Numbered from the stretch's first letter, positions 8,546 through 19,344 are shown. The stretch is 64,000 bases of DNA from Pseudomonas fluorescens (GCF_902497775.2 NZ_OZ024668.1:395826-459825); one strand, 5' to 3'. Notes: a model not told the origin generated them from the letters alone. Translations and numbers: made by a program.

Positions 8546-9997
8546 TCACAACCCGGCCTGCGCGGTGTGCCGCGCAGTACCGGGGATCTGGTTGCGTTTG
8601 CAGAGTTTGGCTTCGACTTTCTGGCTACCGCTTTGCGGCCCCTGGACTTCAACGGCGAGCAAGGTCTGGGCAGCCCAGTCCTCATCCTCGCGCAGCTCGA
8701 AGGCAAAGCGGCCATCGGTGTCGGCGGTTTCCGGCTTCTCGATCTTCAGGTCTTCGTGACGGCCGTTCATGTACCAGAGGGTGGCTTGCAGGGTCTTGAC
8801 CGACTTGTCCTCGAACTGGATATCCAGTTGATGACGGCCGTTGGTCAGGTCCTTGATCACGCCGTTACGGCCGTTGACCATCAGTTCGTTCTTGCCCGGC
8901 TTGAGCGCGGTGCTGGCGCTCATCTGCGCCGGCTTGCCTTCGCAGCCGTTGTCGATCAGGGCGAGCATCTGCCGCCAGATGGTTTCCTGGTCCAGGCGGT
9001 ACAGCGGCGAGAATTCCCAGATGAGGATCTTCGGCGGGTTCTTCTGGAAGTCTTCGCTGCCCAGGTACTGGATCATCGAGCCTTCCAGGCCGCCACCGGG
9101 GAAGGCGACGTTGAGCACGTCGGCGCCGATGTACTGCTCAAGGAAACCCGAGAAGTTGTAGTTCTTGCCGCTGTGGCTGGTGCCGACCAGGGTGATTTGC
9201 GGGTTGCCGGAGTCGCCGAACAGGTCGTCGCTGCCGCTCTCGCCCTTGGGCTCGGTGACAAACTGATCCATGTACTGCACCGCGTAGCTGGTGCCGCACA
9301 GCTGACCGGCGACGTTGTGCAGGGTGCCGGTCTTGCCCATGCGCCCGGACTTGTGGCTTTCGAACTCACGCTTGGGCACGTCGGCGAAGGCTGGCATCTT
9401 GTGCACGCTGTCGGCGACGATTTTTGCCGCCCGCTCGGCGCCGTACGGGGTCCAGTGCTGGTCGCCACGGAAGTAGAAATCCTTGCCCTGGTCGGCCGCC
9501 GCCAGTTGTTCGTTGGTCAGCGGCGACAAGTCGGGCACGGTGTAGCCCATCTGGCTGAAGCGCCCGAGCATGCCCTGGTAGTTCTGCAACGCCTTGGCGT
9601 AGTTGAACGCGGCCTTGTCGGCGGGCTTGAGCATGTTGCGGTTCACCAGGCCGCGGGTCGGCTGGTAGACGATCACCAGCTCCACGCCCTTGGCCTTGAA
9701 CGCATCGTGCAACTGCTGCAGGCGCCGGTAGCCGGCCGGGGTGGTGGTGAACTCGGTACGCAGGTCTTCGCGGGTACGGAACAGCCAGTCGCCCTGGGCT
9801 TGCACCAGGGTGGTGAAGTTCTGCTGGTAGCGGGTGGTGTAGCGGCTGGCGTCGTGGGCCTCCGGGCACAGCTGGCAGCACGGCTCGGCGGTAAAGTTCG
9901 GCGCCTGGGTCTGCTCGGCCGAGGCGCCGGCGCTGATGGCCAGCAGGGCAGCGGCAAGGCCGGAAAGGCTCAGCAGCTTGGTCAGTTGTGGTTGCAT
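8546..9997 (-). CDS. algX: Alginate acetyltransferase / export protein AlgX
   Basis: 483 residues with a signal peptide ([14 protein letters not shown]). The N-terminal SGNH-like hydrolase domain has the [10 protein letters not shown] motif (around residue 180) and VGTSHSGK with the catalytic Ser; the C-terminal part is a carbohydrate-binding module. A cysteine-rich start of the mature protein (CCQLC) matches the family disulfides. AlgX binds alginate and performs the final O-acetyl transfer in the periplasm, and it helps hold the export complex. It starts 13 nt after algG. Confidence 0.96.
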   Translation of the reverse strand: MQPQLTKLLSLSGLAAALLAISAGASAEQTQAPNFTAEPCCQLCPEAHDASRYTTRYQQNFTTLVQAQGDWLFRTREDLRTEFTTTPAGYRRLQQLHDAFKAKGVELVIVYQPTRGLVNRNMLKPADKAAFNYAKALQNYQGMLGRFSQMGYTVPDLSPLTNEQLAAADQGKDFYFRGDQHWTPYGAERAAKIVADSVHKMPAFADVPKREFESHKSGRMGKTGTLHNVAGQLCGTSYAVQYMDQFVTEPKGESGSDDLFGDSGNPQITLVGTSHSGKNYNFSGFLEQYIGADVLNVAFPGGGLEGSMIQYLGSEDFQKNPPKILIWEFSPLYRLDQETIWRQMLALIDNGCEGKPAQMSASTALKPGKNELMVNGRNGVIKDLTNGRHQLDIQFEDKSVKTLQATLWYMNGRHEDLKIEKPETADTDGRFAFELREDEDWAAQTLLAVEVQGPQSGSQKVEAKLCKRNQIPGTARHTAQAGL

Positions 9998-10010
9998 AAG
10001 ATTGGCTTCC

Positions 10011-11576
10011 TCAGTCCAGCATTTCGGTCTGGCGCTCGACCGGATCGATCAGCACGGCTTTGCCCTGGCGCACCATCAGGTTGAGAATCTCGTCCTGACG
10101 CTCACCCAGTACCCCGGAGAAACTGATGCCGCTGGCCTTGCTCGGGGCCAGCATGGACACCCGGTACAGCTCCACGCTCAGCGGCGAGTCGATTGACAGC
10201 GGGCCGCTGCCGTTGGCCGCCAGCTCACCGCCAACGACAATCAGCGAGACCTTGGTGTCGAACGGGTCGAGGGCGATGTCGCGGTCCGTCTCGGACAGAT
10301 CCTTGATGTGCCCGTAGACCCCGACCAGGCCGTTGGCCATGGCGACGTTCTCGTACAGGCGGATGTTCACGCTGTTGCGCACGCGAATGCCGTGGCGGCG
10401 GTTGCTGATCAGCTTGTTGCCCCAGATCAGGTTGTCGCCGCTCTCGTACAGGGTGATGCCGTCGGTGTGGTTGCGGTAGATCTCGTTGTAGGCGATCAGG
10501 TTGTTGACGCTGTTACGGTCGATCACCACGCCCGAGAGCTTGTTGTCATAGCTCTTGTTGTTGATGATCCAGCTGTCGTTGACCTCACGCGAGACGATGA
10601 TGCCGTGCTTCTTCTTGGTCCCGTACACGGTGTTGCCGGCGATGATCAGGCGGTGCGAGCGGTCGTGGGGGTCGATGCCATAGACGATGTTGTCGCGGTA
10701 GGTGCTGTCCTTGACCACGAAGTCGCTGGTTTCGTAGCAGTAGAAGCCGTACCACATGTCGCTGAACTCGGAGCCGATGATCCAGCCGGTCGGTTCCGCG
10801 CGGCCCATCTGCTTGGCCATGTTCGGTGTGTACTGGGAGATGCTCACGCCATAGGACTTACTCTTGGCGTAGCCGAAGCTGGCCATCTTGCTGTTGACGA
10901 TGTAGGTCTCGGTGCCGCCCCAGGACAGCAGGAACGGACGGAATTCCTTGGGCGAGCGGAAGGTCGCCGGGCCGTTGTCCTTCTCGCGCCAGCCGGTTAC
11001 TTGAGTGTCGCTGACGAACAGCTTGCCGTCATTGACCAGGAACGCGCCGCCTTCCTGGGACAGGCGCAGTTCCTTGACCTTGCCGTCGATCTCCAGCACG
11101 CCTTTTTGCCCGACCACGATCGGCAGGCGCGCCAGGTACACGCCCGGTGCGGTTTCGCGCAGGTACTGGCTGGGCACTTGCTTGCTCAGCTCGGTGAAGT
11201 TCACGTGGCCGTCGTCGATGAAGATCGCCTGGGGGATGCCGTGCTGGCGCGCCACCCATTCGGCCATCTTGTTGTCGCCGCCGATGAACTCCTTGAGGCT
11301 GTTTTCCTGGAGCATGCGCCGCACCGAGACCTTGCCCTTGTGCGTGCGCTCGATCTTTTTCTGTACGGCATCGTAGGTGTAGCCGGTCAGGTCCGGCAGG
11401 GTTGGCGCCGGGATCTGCAGCGGCTCGATCGGCGCGCTGCTGACCGTGTAGGTCTTGGCCTGCTGCAGCTCTTTGGCCACCGGCGTCGGCACCTGGCCGT
11501 TGGCCAGGGCGATGCTGCTGGCCAGCAGCAGGGTGCCGGCCAGCAGGGCATGGAGCTTGTTCGGAGGAAGGCTCAT
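10011..11576 (-). CDS. algG: Mannuronan C5-epimerase
   Basis: 521 residues with an N-terminal signal peptide (LLAGTLLLASSIALA). The C-terminal half is a right-handed parallel beta-helix with repeated N-x-I/V and short-turn coils typical of CASH/NosD repeats. The conserved catalytic DPHDRSH is near the middle. It converts D-mannuronate to L-guluronate in the polymer during its passage through the periplasm and is part of the export complex. It starts 18 nt after algE. Confidence 0.96.
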   Translation of the reverse strand: MSLPPNKLHALLAGTLLLASSIALANGQVPTPVAKELQQAKTYTVSSAPIEPLQIPAPTLPDLTGYTYDAVQKKIERTHKGKVSVRRMLQENSLKEFIGGDNKMAEWVARQHGIPQAIFIDDGHVNFTELSKQVPSQYLRETAPGVYLARLPIVVGQKGVLEIDGKVKELRLSQEGGAFLVNDGKLFVSDTQVTGWREKDNGPATFRSPKEFRPFLLSWGGTETYIVNSKMASFGYAKSKSYGVSISQYTPNMAKQMGRAEPTGWIIGSEFSDMWYGFYCYETSDFVVKDSTYRDNIVYGIDPHDRSHRLIIAGNTVYGTKKKHGIIVSREVNDSWIINNKSYDNKLSGVVIDRNSVNNLIAYNEIYRNHTDGITLYESGDNLIWGNKLISNRRHGIRVRNSVNIRLYENVAMANGLVGVYGHIKDLSETDRDIALDPFDTKVSLIVVGGELAANGSGPLSIDSPLSVELYRVSMLAPSKASGISFSGVLGERQDEILNLMVRQGKAVLIDPVERQTEMLD

Positions 11577-11594
11577 TTCATTGCACCCCAGGCG

Positions 11595-13076
11595 TCAGAA
11601 GCGCCAGATCACGTCGACGAAAGCGCGGTGCATGTAGGAGTCCGCTTCCTTGCCGTAGGCATCACCGGGCTTGAACACGCCGCCACGAAAGCGCACCAGC
11701 GCCGACGGCTCATCGATCGACTGGCTCAGCGCGGCCGGCAACAGGCCCTGTTTGAAGTACTTGGTGACCACCAGGTCCATCTCCTGGCCGAGGTCTTTCT
11801 CGCCCTGGATCAGCGGCCGGTTGATGCCGTTGTCCTCGACCACGGCATTGATGCCGCTGCTGCCGATGTTCTGGTCGCCATCGACACGCCAGAACTTGTG
11901 GTAGATCAGGCTGGCGTCGTAGTCATCGCGCAACTGCCAGGAGGTGAACAGGGTCGCCGCCTGCAAGTTGCCCAGCTCGCCGCGGAAGGCTTCGCCGAAA
12001 CGGTGCACGCGTGAGCGGGTGCCGGTGAAGTTCGAGCGGTTGCTCTCAAGGCCGGTCTGCTCGTAGTTGCCCGAACCGTCGTTGCCACCGCCGCCGCTGC
12101 CGCGGGCATAGGCGGCGCCGACCTGCCAGTTGGGATCAAGGCGCAGGCGGATACCGAGGTCGGTGGCCCAGGCATTGACGTCGCCGCTGTGCTTGCCGCT
12201 GGCCACTTGCTCGCCGTTGACCGTGGTGGTGTTGAGGCTGTCGCGATCGCCGGTCAGCCAGGTCATGCTGCCCCAGTAGTTGACGCGGTTCTGGTTGCGC
12301 CAGTTGTAGGCATCGCTGTTGGCTTCCAGGCCCAGCCAGGTGAGGTCGCCGGTGCGGGTCTTGTCCAGGGCGTCGACGGTTTCGCCAGGATTTTTCAGGT
12401 TGCCGTCGTCGTGGGTGTGGTGGGCGCGCAGGCCGACCCAGTGGCCCGGTGTCCACTGCGTGGCGACGTCGCCGTAGATGTGCAGGCGATCCTTGTCTTG
12501 CGGGGCCAGCTCGGTGAGGTCGGTGCGGTACTCGCTGAAGCGCTCGGCCACGCCCAGGTTGGCGCGCAGCAGGGTGGTGTCGAAGGTCCAGTTCAGCGCT
12601 TCGATATTGGTGTCGCGCCACATGCCGTCGTCGTTGCGCAGGCGTTGGCGGCCGAAGCGCAGCTGCTCGCCGGGGTAGGCGGTCAGGCCGCTGTAGCCGA
12701 CCCAGAACTCGCGCATGGCCAGGTAGCTCTTGTCGGCTTCGCGGCCATTGGCGCGGCCGCTGTCGGACTCGGTCTCATCGCCGGACTGGCGCAGGGTGTC
12801 GGTCTCGATGATGTCGGTGGCCGCGACCGCCTGGCCCATGGCGAAGGCGCTCCAGTTGCCGCGCTCGCCGTACACCCAGGGGCGCAGGTCCAGGCCCAGG
12901 CCGTTGACATCGCCGCCGGAGCGGGTGCCCAGGTCTCGGTCGTCTTCGGACTGGCCGGTGATCTTCACGTCCAGGCCGAAGTTCTTTTCAGCGGTCATCG
13001 CCGCCAGGGTCGGGCACGACCAGAGCAGGGCGAAGCCCAGGCCTACGCCTGCTTTCATCCACGGATTGAGTGTCAT
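11595..13076 (-). CDS. algE: Alginate outer-membrane export porin
   Basis: 493 residues with a signal peptide ([19 protein letters not shown]). Alternating polar/hydrophobic strands rich in Trp, Tyr and Arg run to the end, which closes with a terminal aromatic (DVIWRF), the beta-barrel insertion signal. It is the alginate-specific 18-strand channel in the outer membrane. Its ATG overlaps the algK stop by 4 nt (ATGA), indicating translational coupling with its partner AlgK. Confidence 0.96.
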   Translation of the reverse strand: MTLNPWMKAGVGLGFALLWSCPTLAAMTAEKNFGLDVKITGQSEDDRDLGTRSGGDVNGLGLDLRPWVYGERGNWSAFAMGQAVAATDIIETDTLRQSGDETESDSGRANGREADKSYLAMREFWVGYSGLTAYPGEQLRFGRQRLRNDDGMWRDTNIEALNWTFDTTLLRANLGVAERFSEYRTDLTELAPQDKDRLHIYGDVATQWTPGHWVGLRAHHTHDDGNLKNPGETVDALDKTRTGDLTWLGLEANSDAYNWRNQNRVNYWGSMTWLTGDRDSLNTTTVNGEQVASGKHSGDVNAWATDLGIRLRLDPNWQVGAAYARGSGGGGNDGSGNYEQTGLESNRSNFTGTRSRVHRFGEAFRGELGNLQAATLFTSWQLRDDYDASLIYHKFWRVDGDQNIGSSGINAVVEDNGINRPLIQGEKDLGQEMDLVVTKYFKQGLLPAALSQSIDEPSALVRFRGGVFKPGDAYGKEADSYMHRAFVDVIWRF

Positions 13077-14476
13077 AGGGAGTCCTCGCCTTGTTCGGGT
13101 TGCGCTTGGGCCTGCAGGGCCAGGGCGTTGGCGCCCGGGCCCATGGCGCCACGGGCCTGGCGCTCTTGTTGCAACAGGCGCTGAGCCTGGGCCTTTTGCG
13201 CTGGAGTGAGTTGCTGGTCGAGCTGGGCGGCCAGCTCGCGCGACTGATCGCTGGGGTTGGCTTGCGCCAGTTGGCTGAACACCCAGGCGCTGACCAGGTC
13301 CTGGCGGATGCCGTGGCCTTCGCTGAACAACTGGGCCAGGGCGTAATCGGCGCTGAGCTGGCCACCGCGGGCGGCGCTGAGCAGATGATCGACGGCCTTT
13401 TGCGGGTCGACGCTGCCCAGGTAGCCACGCCGGTACAGCTGGCCCAGGTAGTAATGGGCGCTGACTTCACCGGCGTTGGCGGCGCTGAGCAAGTGGGTTT
13501 CGGCCTTTTGTGCATCGGCCGGCACGGTCTTGCCTTCGTAGTACAGGCGGCCCAGCAGCAGCTCGGCACGCGGTTGTTCGGCGGCACGGCCCTTGTCGAT
13601 GTACTCCATCAGCTTGTCGGTGTCGCCCAGCTCAGGGAAGTCGTAGAGCAATTGCGCCAGGCTTACCCAGGAGCCGGGGTTGACTGGCGCCACCTGCTCG
13701 AGCAAGGCCTGGGCGGTTTTCTCGTCGGTCTGGCCGAGGCTGCGGTCGGCCAGCACACGGGCGACGCTGTCGACTCGGGTGGCCGGGATCGCGCCACGCT
13801 GGTAGGCGCTTTTGACTTGCTCGATCAGCGCCGCCTGTTGCTCGGGCTGGGTGCGTTTCTGGTAGACGGTGGCCAGTTCCACGTAGCAGATGTCGGTGCT
13901 GGTCAATGCGGCCTTGCAGATGCGCTCGACGTCGTCCAGGTGCTGGTCGTAGCTGTCCTGGGTGCGGTACAGGAGGATCTGCGCCAGGCCCGCTTCCGGG
14001 TAGCCGGCGGCGCGCCACTTATCGATTTGCTGCTGGGCGTTGGTGCCGGGGAAGCTCTGCGGGTATTGCAGGTAGAGCATCGCCAGCGGGATCAGGGTAT
14101 TGCCCTCGCCATTGGCGAAGGCTTTCTTGAGCAGGGTTTCGGCTTCCTGGCGCTCGGCCTCGGTGGCGTCCGGCTTGGCCGCCAGCAAGCGTCCGAGACG
14201 GGCCTGGGCGCGTGGCGAGATATCGGCGGCGGCGCGGTAGGTGGCTTCGGCTTCCTTGAGCTTGGCCGGGTCGCGGGTTTCCACCTGGATATCGGCCAGG
14301 CCCACCTGGGCTTCGCTGTAACCGAGGTCGGCGAGCTGGCGGTAGTTCTGCTCGGCCAGGGCGGTATCACCGCGCTTGAGGGCTTCGTTGGCCAGGCGCT
14401 GGTCGGGCAGGCCGGCGCAACCGGTCAGGCTGATGGCCAGGGCCAGGCTGCACAAACTGTAGGAGCAGGCTTTCAT
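13073..14476 (-). CDS. algK: Alginate export lipoprotein AlgK (Sel1/TPR repeats)
   Basis: 467 residues. The N-terminus has a lipoprotein signal with lipobox LTGC (Cys near residue 20). The body is helical repeats of the Sel1/TPR type, for example [23 protein letters not shown] and [19 protein letters not shown]. It is an outer-membrane lipoprotein that guides AlgE localisation and scaffolds the secretion complex. It lies 12 nt after alg44. Confidence 0.96.
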   Translation of the reverse strand: MKACSYSLCSLALAISLTGCAGLPDQRLANEALKRGDTALAEQNYRQLADLGYSEAQVGLADIQVETRDPAKLKEAEATYRAAADISPRAQARLGRLLAAKPDATEAERQEAETLLKKAFANGEGNTLIPLAMLYLQYPQSFPGTNAQQQIDKWRAAGYPEAGLAQILLYRTQDSYDQHLDDVERICKAALTSTDICYVELATVYQKRTQPEQQAALIEQVKSAYQRGAIPATRVDSVARVLADRSLGQTDEKTAQALLEQVAPVNPGSWVSLAQLLYDFPELGDTDKLMEYIDKGRAAEQPRAELLLGRLYYEGKTVPADAQKAETHLLSAANAGEVSAHYYLGQLYRRGYLGSVDPQKAVDHLLSAARGGQLSADYALAQLFSEGHGIRQDLVSAWVFSQLAQANPSDQSRELAAQLDQQLTPAQKAQAQRLLQQERQARGAMGPGANALALQAQAQPEQGEDSL

Positions 14477-14488
14477 GGGCAGATCCTC

Positions 14489-15655
14489 TTAGAGCCCACG
14501 GGCCACGGCTTTATCGATCAGCCAGTCCAGCGACGGGCCACGATTGCTGTCGACCGCCACCGGGCGGCCGGCCAGTTCGCTGGGCAGCGATTCGTCTGGC
14601 TTGATCTGTACGCGGATGTCCGACGACAGGTCTTCGCTGTTCAGGCTGGTGCTGCTGACGATCTGCCCGGTGCGGGTCTGGTCTTCGCCGGCGACGGTGA
14701 AGTGCACGCGCGAGCCCGGTGTGACGTCGTCGAACTGGCGATAGCTGAAGCGTGCTTCAACGGTGGGGATGGTGGTGCGCGGTACCAGCTGGAAGATCAC
14801 CTGGCCTTTGCTCGCATATTGGCCGTTATCCACCAGCTGGCGGGCGACCACGCAATCGCAGGGGCTGGTCAGGGTGCCGCTCATCTGTTTGCCGAACAAC
14901 TCCTCGACCTTGGCCGGCTCGAGCTGCTGGTCATCCAGATGGCCCTTGAGCATGTCCAGCATGCTGGTGCTGAACGAGGCCAATGGCGCGCCCTTGACGA
15001 CGTGACCGCCGCTTTCCACCAGGCCCTGCACGGTGCCGTCACGCGGCATGGTGACGTTGCTGGTTGGCACGCTGACCACCCCGGCCTGGGCATGGCTGAC
15101 GAAATACAGGCCGTACACCGACTTGGCGATGAAACCGAACGCCGCCACGCCGACCACGAACACGCCGAGGCTGAAAGTCACGGCCCGCAGGCGGCCGAAC
15201 GCGCTCATGCCGCCGTTGGCGTCTTTCTGTTTGCGCGCCTTGGTGAAGTTGTCGCGCTGCAAGGTGCTGAGTACGTCACCGATGGTGATCAGCTCACCCG
15301 ACAGGTGCGAGGTGATGATGTGGCGCAGGGTGGCGATGTCGCGCGGCTCGAGGTTCTGGAACTGCACGCCGGTGCGGCCGCTGGAGGGGTCGAAAGAGCG
15401 CACCTGGAACTCGATATCCATGGCCAGGCCGAGCTTGTCGACGGTGAACTGCAAGCGCCCGCGCAGCACTTCGCCAACCTTCAACGGGTGCTTGGCATGG
15501 AAGCTCAGGCCGCCGGCGGAGAGGTCATCGACCTTCACTTCCAGGGTTTCGCGGTTGCTCCCCAGGTAGCGCAGCTTGGCCGGGATGCGTACCCGGGCGT
15601 GCTGACGCTGGGCTTCGGACTCATGCACGACATTGACGTTCACGGCGGTATTCAT
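14489..15655 (-). CDS. alg44: Alginate polymerisation regulator Alg44 (PilZ, c-di-GMP receptor)
   Basis: 388 residues from the ATG at 15653-15655; an upstream in-frame start adds unsupported residues. The N-terminal PilZ domain has the c-di-GMP ligands: RQHARVR near residues 17-23 and DDLSAGGLSF near 45. One transmembrane segment follows (about residues 160-185, LGVFVVGVAAFGFIAKSVYG). Next is a periplasmic membrane-fusion-like domain similar to HlyD/MdsC proteins. It activates Alg8 when c-di-GMP is bound. Confidence 0.96.
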   Translation of the reverse strand: MNTAVNVNVVHESEAQRQHARVRIPAKLRYLGSNRETLEVKVDDLSAGGLSFHAKHPLKVGEVLRGRLQFTVDKLGLAMDIEFQVRSFDPSSGRTGVQFQNLEPRDIATLRHIITSHLSGELITIGDVLSTLQRDNFTKARKQKDANGGMSAFGRLRAVTFSLGVFVVGVAAFGFIAKSVYGLYFVSHAQAGVVSVPTSNVTMPRDGTVQGLVESGGHVVKGAPLASFSTSMLDMLKGHLDDQQLEPAKVEELFGKQMSGTLTSPCDCVVARQLVDNGQYASKGQVIFQLVPRTTIPTVEARFSYRQFDDVTPGSRVHFTVAGEDQTRTGQIVSSTSLNSEDLSSDIRVQIKPDESLPSELAGRPVAVDSNRGPSLDWLIDKAVARGL

Positions 15656-15692
15656 GGCGATTTGTTCCTGTTTAATCCAATCGGGTTCCGGC

Positions 15693-17183
15693 TCACACGA
15701 CCATGAACAGCACAGCAATGAAGATGCTAGCCGCCGAGAAGGTCATGGTCCGGGAGGACCAGGTGTTGAACCATTGTTGAAAGCTGGCGAGATCGCGTTT
15801 GAGGGCAGTGGGCTGGCGGGTCCAGGACTGCTTGTCGAGGCGGAAGAACACGTAGATCTTCATGATCGCGCCGACGATCTGGTTGTAATAAAGAATCAGC
15901 GGGTAGGCCGGGCCGATGTTGTGGCCCGAGCACAGCAGCATCAGGGTCAGGATCAGCCGGGTGATGCCGATCCACAGCAGGTACACCAGCAGGAACGCCG
16001 GGCCGAACTTGAGGCTGGCAATCACTGCGACGGTCAGGCCCAGCAGGCTGGTCCACATCGACACGCGCTGGTCGAACAGCACCACGCTGGTGAACAGCCC
16101 CAGGCGGCGGATACCCAGGCCCAGAGCGCGGGAGTTCTGCCGCAGGTTGTTGCCATACCAGCGGTACATCAGTTTGCGGCTGGCCTTGATGAAGCTTTTT
16201 TCCGGCGGGTGCTCGACCGTGTTGATCGCCGCATCCGGCACGTAGAAGGTGTCGTAGCCCAGGCGCATGAGGCTGAACCAGCTCGACTTGTCGTCGCCGG
16301 TGAGGAACTTGAACCGGCCCAGGCGCCAGTGCTGCAGCGAGTCGTTCTCGACGTCGGCGATGAACTCGGGGTTGGTCACCACGGCGGCACGGAACACCGA
16401 CATGCGCCCGGTCATGGTCAGCACGCGCTTGGACAGGGCCATCGAGCACATGTTGATGTGGCGTTGGGCGAAGCGCAGCTTGTGCCACTCGCTCATGATG
16501 TAGCCGCCACGCACTTCACAGAATTCGTTGGTGGTCAGGCCGCCGACATTGCCGAACAGCTTGAACCAGGGCACGGTCTTGCGGACCACGCCTTCGCCGA
16601 GCACGGTGTCGCCATCGATCACCGCGACCACGGCGTTTTCATCCGGCAGGTGGCGGGAGATTGCCCGGAAGCCATAGGCCAGGCCGTCGCGCTTGCCGGT
16701 ACCGGCGATGCGCACGAAATCGAGAGTCACGCGTTCCGGCGGGTTGTATTTTTCCCACAGGCTTTTCACTAACAATTCGTCGGACATTTCCACCAGCGAA
16801 CAGACCACAGTGGTCGGGTAGCCGCAGTCGATCGCCTCGCGGATCACCGAGCTGTAGACTTGTGCGGTGGTCAGGGCATCGATGCGAAAACTGGTGACCA
16901 TCAGGTACACGTGGGACGGGTCGGCCGCGCTACCGAGCTTGCGCACCTTGCGCCGCAGGTAGGGGTAGACCACGTAGAGGAACAGCATGCCGCGCACAAA
17001 GTGCGTGGCACCCATGGAATAGCGCCAGATACCGACGGCGCCGACCAGGAAAATGAAGTCCTTCGAGTCGGGGTCGAAAATGGAGTTGGGCAAGGCCAGG
17101 GCGATCAACATGAGCAGGCTCACGTAGAACAGCCAACCGGCGACCTGTAACAGGCCGTGCTTGAGCCTTTGCATGTTCTGCAT
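15693..17183 (-). CDS. alg8: Alginate polymerase, glycosyltransferase family 2
   Basis: 496 residues. Membrane segments flank a cytoplasmic GT-A domain: residues about 15-60 at the N-terminus and several after residue 350. Donor-binding and catalytic acidic motifs are [11 protein letters not shown] and [16 protein letters not shown], the latter containing a QxxxW-type acceptor motif. It polymerises mannuronate from GDP-mannuronate at the inner membrane with Alg44. It follows algD after 63 nt. The ATG chosen ([10 protein letters not shown]) has an alternative Met three codons later. Confidence 0.96.
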   Translation of the reverse strand: MQNMQRLKHGLLQVAGWLFYVSLLMLIALALPNSIFDPDSKDFIFLVGAVGIWRYSMGATHFVRGMLFLYVVYPYLRRKVRKLGSAADPSHVYLMVTSFRIDALTTAQVYSSVIREAIDCGYPTTVVCSLVEMSDELLVKSLWEKYNPPERVTLDFVRIAGTGKRDGLAYGFRAISRHLPDENAVVAVIDGDTVLGEGVVRKTVPWFKLFGNVGGLTTNEFCEVRGGYIMSEWHKLRFAQRHINMCSMALSKRVLTMTGRMSVFRAAVVTNPEFIADVENDSLQHWRLGRFKFLTGDDKSSWFSLMRLGYDTFYVPDAAINTVEHPPEKSFIKASRKLMYRWYGNNLRQNSRALGLGIRRLGLFTSVVLFDQRVSMWTSLLGLTVAVIASLKFGPAFLLVYLLWIGITRLILTLMLLCSGHNIGPAYPLILYYNQIVGAIMKIYVFFRLDKQSWTRQPTALKRDLASFQQWFNTWSSRTMTFSAASIFIAVLFMVV

Positions 17184-17246
17184 CCGTATCGAATGGAAAG
17201 GGCGTTGATGGCGCGCGGGGCCGGGCGGCCCCGCGCAACCTGCGGG

Positions 17247-18563
17247 TTACCAGCAGATACCTTCGGTACGGCTGGCCGGGCAGGATGGTTTGTTCATGAA
17301 ACCGACCAGGTCGATGACCTGTTTGCCGGCCGGGGCCTGTTGGGCCAAGGCACGGAACTTCTCGTCACGGTTGCCCAGGACGATCACGTCGGCGTGATTG
17401 ATCACCTGCTCGAAGTCAGCATTGAGCAGCGACGACACGTGGGGGATCTTCGACTCGATGTAGTCCTTGTTGGCGCCGTTGACCCGCGCATACTCGACGT
17501 TGCTGTCGTAGATGTTCAGCTCGTAGCCCTTGCCGATCAGGCGCTCGGCCAGCTCCACCAGCGGGCTTTCGCGCAGGTCGTCGGTACCGGCCTTGAAGCT
17601 CAGGCCGAGCAGGGCGACCTTGCGCTTGTCGTGGCTTTCGATGATGTCGAAGGCGTTCTGCACCTGCGACTCGTTGCTGGTCATCAGCGAGTTGAGCAGC
17701 GGTGCCTTGACGTCCAGGCTGCCGGCTCGGTAGGTCAGGGCGCGGACGTCCTTGGGCAGGCACGAGCCGCCGAAGGCAAAGCCCGGACGCATGTAGTACT
17801 GCGACAGGTTCAGGGCCTTGTCCTGACAGACCACGTCCATCACCTCACGACCATCGACGCCGACCGCCTTGGCGATGTTGCCGATCTCGTTGGCGAAGGT
17901 GACCTTGGTGGCGTGCCAGACGTTGCAGGTGTACTTGATCATCTCGGCCACTTCGATGTCCTTGCGGATGATCGGCGCGTCGAGTTCTTCGTACAGCGAC
18001 TGCAGAAGGTCACCGCTGGTCTTGTCCAGTTCGCCGATGACGGTCATTGGCGGTTGGTCGTAGTCCTTGATCGCGGTGCTTTCACGCAGGAATTCCGGGT
18101 TGACCGCCACGCCGAAGTCGACGCCGGCCTTTTTTCCCGAGCAGTCTTCGAGGATCGGAATGACCACGTTCTTCACTGTGCCCGGCAGCACGGTGCTGCG
18201 GACCACGATGGTGTGGCGGCTGGATTTTTCCCGCAGCACGAAACCGATTTCACGGCACACCGACTCGATGTACTCCAGGCCCAGGTCACCGTTCTTCTTG
18301 CTTGGCGTGCCGACGCAGATCATCGACAGGTCGCTGTCGCGAATCGCCGCGGCAAAATCGGTGGTGCCACGCAGGCGGCCGTTGTCGATACCCTGTTGCA
18401 GCAGGGCTTCGAGGCCCGGTTCGACAATCGGCGATTTGCCTTGGTTGATCAGGTCGATCTTGGTGGTGGATACATCGACGCCAATTACTTCATGGCCGCG
18501 TGCCGACAGGCAGCCAGCACAGACTGCACCCACATAACCCAAACCAAAGATGCTGATACGCAT
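17247..18563 (-). CDS. algD: GDP-mannose 6-dehydrogenase
   Basis: 438 residues. The NAD-binding motif GLGYVGAVCAG is at residues 7-17, and the catalytic Cys is in GFAFGGSCLPKD near residue 268. The ATG at 18561-18563 is used because a GAGGTGA Shine-Dalgarno sits 5 nt upstream; an in-frame GTG 9 nt earlier overlaps that site. The enzyme oxidises GDP-mannose to GDP-mannuronate, the committed step of alginate synthesis. It is the first gene of the operon and is preceded by a leader of about 430 nt. Confidence 0.97.
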   Translation of the reverse strand: MRISIFGLGYVGAVCAGCLSARGHEVIGVDVSTTKIDLINQGKSPIVEPGLEALLQQGIDNGRLRGTTDFAAAIRDSDLSMICVGTPSKKNGDLGLEYIESVCREIGFVLREKSSRHTIVVRSTVLPGTVKNVVIPILEDCSGKKAGVDFGVAVNPEFLRESTAIKDYDQPPMTVIGELDKTSGDLLQSLYEELDAPIIRKDIEVAEMIKYTCNVWHATKVTFANEIGNIAKAVGVDGREVMDVVCQDKALNLSQYYMRPGFAFGGSCLPKDVRALTYRAGSLDVKAPLLNSLMTSNESQVQNAFDIIESHDKRKVALLGLSFKAGTDDLRESPLVELAERLIGKGYELNIYDSNVEYARVNGANKDYIESKIPHVSSLLNADFEQVINHADVIVLGNRDEKFRALAQQAPAGKQVIDLVGFMNKPSCPASRTEGICW

Positions 18564-18993
18564 CGCATTCACCTCATGTGTTTATCACGCCGGCTCAATA
18601 ACAAGAGCCAGACCGGGTTGATTAACCAGCAGTTATCGGGCACACGGGGGCGTGGCAAAAAGATGTCACTTCACCGTGTGCAGGCATATAAGTATCAAGT
18701 GCAAAAGTTTCTGCACTTAAAGTTGGCAGCCAAAGGCCAATAATTATGGACGTGCCCTGTTATGTAGCCGTCTTTATTGCAGATCGGTTACCCGGAACTG
18801 CAGTGCTTGTTCTTTCAAGTGAATAAAATCCTTTGAAATCAACCACAAGGACGATTTGTAGGGGCGCGTTTCTCCTGGGTTCAACTCTAGGTCGGGCGAC
18901 CGATACTCAAGTCAAAGTTTTCTGGATGCACAATGATTGTGCGCTCCAGTCAATGATGTAGGTCATCTCTCACATAATGCTCGAGAATCGTTA
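18564..18993 (-). promoter_or_regulatory. Long untranslated leader of the algD operon
   Basis: No supported gene is seen here. The stretch lies between the predicted promoter and algD and is richer in A+T than the coding DNA around it. It contains a perfect 7-bp inverted repeat with an 8-nt loop at 18697-18718 (AAGTGCA / TGCACTT). Long leaders are known for algD in other pseudomonads. The length here depends on the promoter call at 19001-19028. Confidence 0.55.
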
Positions 18994-19000
18994 CGGGTGG

Positions 19001-19028
19001 TATGAGCGATGGCTGAGGGGATAAGTTC
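19001..19028 (-). promoter_or_regulatory. AlgU (sigma-22 / RpoE-like) promoter of the alginate operon, predicted
   Basis: Read on the minus strand, GGAACTT (-35, 19023-19029) is followed after 17 nt by TCATA (-10, 19001-19005). This fits the AlgU pattern GAACTT-N16/17-TCtga and the known algD promoter, which also starts GGAACTT. Transcription would start near 18993. It is the only full GAACTT I noticed on this strand in the intergenic region. Confidence 0.7.
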
Positions 19029-19195
19029 CGGGGGCGGTTCAGCGGCGGTGAAAGATTTTTTAATATTTTATCTGATGGCCATACTTTCACTTTGATAGCA
19101 CTTGGCAGTTTCGTCCCTATCTATAAAGGACGAACTCGAGGGGGGATGTTTTTGTGCCAGTACCGGAAAATATTTTTCAAAATTCGTCAAAAAAT

Positions 19196-19204
19196 TACGA
19201 ACGG
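19196..19204 (-). promoter_or_regulatory. AlgR-like binding site upstream of algD
   Basis: On the minus strand this reads CCGTTCGTA, matching 8 of 9 positions of the AlgR core CCGTTCGTC. It lies about 200 nt upstream of the predicted start of transcription, the sort of far-upstream place AlgR uses at algD. A weaker partial match (GAGTTCGTCC) is at 19127-19136. Confidence 0.5.
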
Positions 19205-19268
19205 TCTTATGGCGTTTTGCGATAAAGCTGGAGGGGTGGTTTTTTGGCGTCAGTATTGTGGCGAATTT

Positions 19269-19340
19269 ATCGCGGGACAAGTCGGGCCGCCGCCTCGCCG
19301 CTCCCACACCGACGGGTAGGAGCGGGCTTGCCCCGCGATA
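19269..19340. repeat. REP pair, one copy degenerate
   Basis: An intact REP (19319-19340, GGAGCGGGCTTGCCCCGCGAT) faces a decayed copy (19269-19310) that has changes in the stem (CGGGACAAGTCGGGCC). It lies just downstream of yaaA, between the yaaA end and the algD upstream region. Confidence 0.8.
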
Positions 19341-19344
19341 GCTT

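Noticed and set aside
13091..15706. An 871-codon open frame on the plus strand opposite algK and alg44
   Set aside because: It is antisense to two well-supported genes, rich in Ala, Gly, Val and Gln as expected for a GC-rich shadow frame, and has no recognisable domain.
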